From DATGZX01 sp035296965 (GTDB taxonomy: Bacteria; Planctomycetota; Planctomycetia; Gemmatales; Gemmataceae), in contig DATGZX010000057.1 of the NCBI GenBank assembly GCA_035296965.1, forward strand, positions 62,001-126,000: DNA of 64,000 nt, written 5' to 3'. Positions within the stretch are counted from its first letter, which is position 1, and each line of letters opens with the position of its first letter. The position numbers and the translations under genes are program-made. Positions 62,208-64,000 of the stretch are shown piece by piece. The notes below the pieces were generated by a model. It had not been told where the DNA came from. It worked only from the letters and a program-made list of their open reading frames with translations, and searched no databases.

Positions 62208-63236
62208 TCAGGGAATCCGCTGCCAGACAGTCATCTCCAGCAGCTGCACCCCCACGAACAGGCACAGAGCGCTCAAGCCCAACCAGATATACACATCATA
62301 ATAGCGACGATACTGAAAGCTCTGAATCTCCTGCCGCTCCAGGCGATCGATATCGCCACAGACGCTGAGAAGCGCTTGCGAATCTCGGGCAACAAAGTAC
62401 CTGCCGCGCGTGAGGGCCGCGACTGCGCGAAGCGATTCCTTGCCACTTTCACGTTCTGCCACGTCAGCAGGCTTTCCCTCTTCGTCGGGCGCTTTCGGCT
62501 CCCCACCGGCATCGATTGCATAGATGGGGATGTGCAGATTCGCGGCAAGCTGGGCCGCCTGCCTCGGCTTCAGTGCCGGCGGAGGCACATTATGTTCGCC
62601 GTCGCTTAGCAGAATGATGACCTTACGCCGCGAGCCGGCACTTTCCAGCGTGTGCAGACCCCAGGCGATTGCATCACCGATATTGGTTTCCGACTCCGTG
62701 GGAATCGACTTTGGCTGCTCGGCATCGAGCACACGCACGAGAACGGAATGACTCAACGTAAGCGGGCAGGCAGTTTCGGGTCGGGTCGAAAACAGCACGA
62801 GCCCCATGAGGTCGTCCGGCCGGCCGTCGAGGTGAGCGCCGTCAGGACCGTCGCCGCCGGCAATAAAAAGCCCGAAGGCTCTCTTCACGGCATCAAGCCG
62901 GCTGATCCGGCTACCTTGCCAGGTATAGTCGGGCTCGGCCATGCTACCGCTGACATCGACGACCAGCGCAATGGCAATCCCTTCGGTCTCCACACGCGAA
63001 TGAAGATCGGGCCAGCGTGGGCCTGCAACAGCAAGGGCCAGCGCCACGAATGCTGCTGCCCGCATGATGGCTCCACCCCAGCGCGCCACCCGGCCACGTC
63101 CGTTTGGCAAGCCATGAAGGATGCCGACAGAAGGGAAACGCAGCGCGCTCCCTCGACGCCGCAGCCACCACCAGATGAGCGGCGGCACGCCCAGGAGCAG
63201 CAACAGACAAGCCGGATTAGCAAAACTGGGCATCAA
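62208..63236 (-). CDS. BatA-like vWA membrane protein
   Basis: First gene of the leftward operon. It has a helix near the N-terminus (CLLLLLGVPPLIWWWLRRR) and a second (MRAAAFVALALAVAGPRW), then a vWA domain with DVSGSM, GLVLFSTRPETACPLTL and VIILLSDGEHN. The C-terminal helix is VYIWLGLSALCLFVGVQLLEM. The 342-residue length is typical of BatA. Confidence 0.9.
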   Translation of the reverse strand: MMPSFANPACLLLLLGVPPLIWWWLRRRGSALRFPSVGILHGLPNGRGRVARWGGAIMRAAAFVALALAVAGPRWPDLHSRVETEGIAIALVVDVSGSMAEPDYTWQGSRISRLDAVKRAFGLFIAGGDGPDGAHLDGRPDDLMGLVLFSTRPETACPLTLSHSVLVRVLDAEQPKSIPTESETNIGDAIAWGLHTLESAGSRRKVIILLSDGEHNVPPPALKPRQAAQLAANLHIPIYAIDAGGEPKAPDEEGKPADVAERESGKESLRAVAALTRGRYFVARDSQALLSVCGDIDRLERQEIQSFQYRRYYDVYIWLGLSALCLFVGVQLLEMTVWQRIP

Positions 63237-63548
63237 TACAAGCCGGGAGGCATGGGTACACGGATTCTGTCTTTAGCATACCAAGCGATGGCGAACTTCG
63301 ACAATCTGCCGGCCTGGGAAGCAAAACTTGTACCGCCTTTTCCAATTAGGTACAAACCCTCCCCCGCTCTCGACCCCCTGGTTCCGCAATAGAGTTTGGG
63401 GCCCAGAGCGTACGAGAACGGATGGTCAAAGTTTGTTAGGCGATGCGCAAAATCTAGCCAGTGCTTCTCGGCTTTCTGCTTTGCGTCCTCCTCGCCCTGC
63501 CGCTACCATAACAATCCGTCGAGCCTTGTTCTCCAGAAGGGACCTACC
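63237..63548. other. Intergenic region between divergent genes
   Basis: This 312-base space should contain the promoter of the ten-gene Bat/MoxR operon on the minus strand and that of the oxidoreductase on the plus strand. No confident -35/-10 pair or repeat was found by eye. Confidence 0.4.
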
Positions 63549-64000
63549 ATGATCAAACTAGGCGTGCTCGATTTTGACACCTCTCATGTCGTCGAGTTCT
63601 CCAGGCGGCTCAATCACAAGGGAATTGCGGAGGATCAATGGGTCGAGGGAGCCCAGGTGGTCATCGGTTGCCCTGGCGAATCGCAGATCGCGCCTGAGCA
63701 AGTGCCTGTGTATCGAAAGCAAATCGAGGCTTTGGGGATCCCCATCGTCGAGCGACCCGAGGACATGATCGGCAAAGTAGACGGCATGATGATCGAATCG
63801 CAGCAGGGCAGCGTACATTTGCGGCGTGCGCGGCCGTTTTTGGAGGCAGGCATTCCGTGCTACATCGACAAACCGTTTACCTGTGGGGTGGCGGACGCTC
63901 GGCAGTTAATAGAGCTTGCCGAGAAGCAAAAGTTGCCGATGTTCAGCTCCTCTTCGCTGCGCTATGCTCCGGAGCTGGTGCGCTTCCTCGGGGATCCCAG
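63549..64000 (+). CDS. Gfo/Idh/MocA-family oxidoreductase (3' end outside window)
   Basis: The frame from ATG 63549 stays open to the window end. It begins MIKLGVLDFDTSHVVEF, then the strand-helix pattern of an NAD(P) fold, MIGKVDGMMIESQQGSVH, and the family motif PCYIDKPFTCGVADARQLIELAEK (EKP-like, here DKP, Lys for substrate). It continues FSSSSLRYAPELVRF. The N-terminal GxGxxG is atypical (GVLDFDTSH), as in a planctomycete subgroup. The sugar substrate is unknown. Confidence 0.85.
   Translation, partial: MIKLGVLDFDTSHVVEFSRRLNHKGIAEDQWVEGAQVVIGCPGESQIAPEQVPVYRKQIEALGIPIVERPEDMIGKVDGMMIESQQGSVHLRRARPFLEAGIPCYIDKPFTCGVADARQLIELAEKQKLPMFSSSSLRYAPELVRFLGDP

Overview
The window looks like chromosomal DNA of a GC-rich planctomycete, probably of the Gemmata/Isosphaera type. 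Supporting signs are giant secreted proteins with DUF4214 and SdrD-B-like repeats and an N-terminal LEDR motif, a Ser/Thr kinase with an RWCRRDP juxtamembrane motif and TPR tail, a DUF1571 protein, many lineage-type hypothetical secreted proteins, and intergenic spaces full of palindromic repeats. This placement is inferred from gene content, not from a marker gene. No rRNA, tRNA or CRISPR array was seen.

Layout. 1-5.7 kb: two surface/secreted proteins (a CAP plus DUF4214 protein cut by the window edge, and an SdrD-repeat plus DUF4214 protein). 5.9-12.7 kb: small metabolic and signalling genes, including a BlaI-type repressor and M56 membrane protease pair with a readable promoter/operator, and a lone receiver-domain protein. 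12.8-20.2 kb: a LysR regulator coupled to gltB, then gltD, making glutamate synthase; a palindromic repeat lies between gltB and gltD. 20.2-24.1 kb: a repeat-rich patch with a DUF5131 gene, a zinc-ribbon-like protein, a winged-helix protein and an iteron-like array, possibly a remnant of a mobile element. 24.2-31 kb: Ser/Thr kinase, frameshifted GNAT gene, multi-pass membrane protein and family-2 glycosyltransferase. 31.3-39.6 kb: two hypothetical genes, aconitase, a HigBA-type toxin-antitoxin pair and an ABC exporter pair. 39.8-46 kb: an acyl-CoA cluster (thiolase, two-subunit B12-dependent acyl-CoA mutase, MeaB-type GTPase, acyl-CoA ligase). The mutase carries the residues diagnostic of isobutyryl-CoA mutase rather than methylmalonyl-CoA mutase. 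46-51 kb: DUF1571 protein, lipoprotein hydrolase, mnmA and a ceramidase-like protein. 51-63.2 kb: a ten-gene leftward Bat/MoxR operon with five von Willebrand A-type proteins. 63.5 kb to the end: start of a Gfo/Idh/MocA oxidoreductase.

The strongest unexplained signals are in the DNA between genes: at least five structurally distinct palindromic or inverted-repeat elements. One family has three intact copies and one broken copy, with compensatory base changes in the stem. There is also a set of direct repeats with a 21-22 bp period next to a replication-protein-like winged-helix gene.
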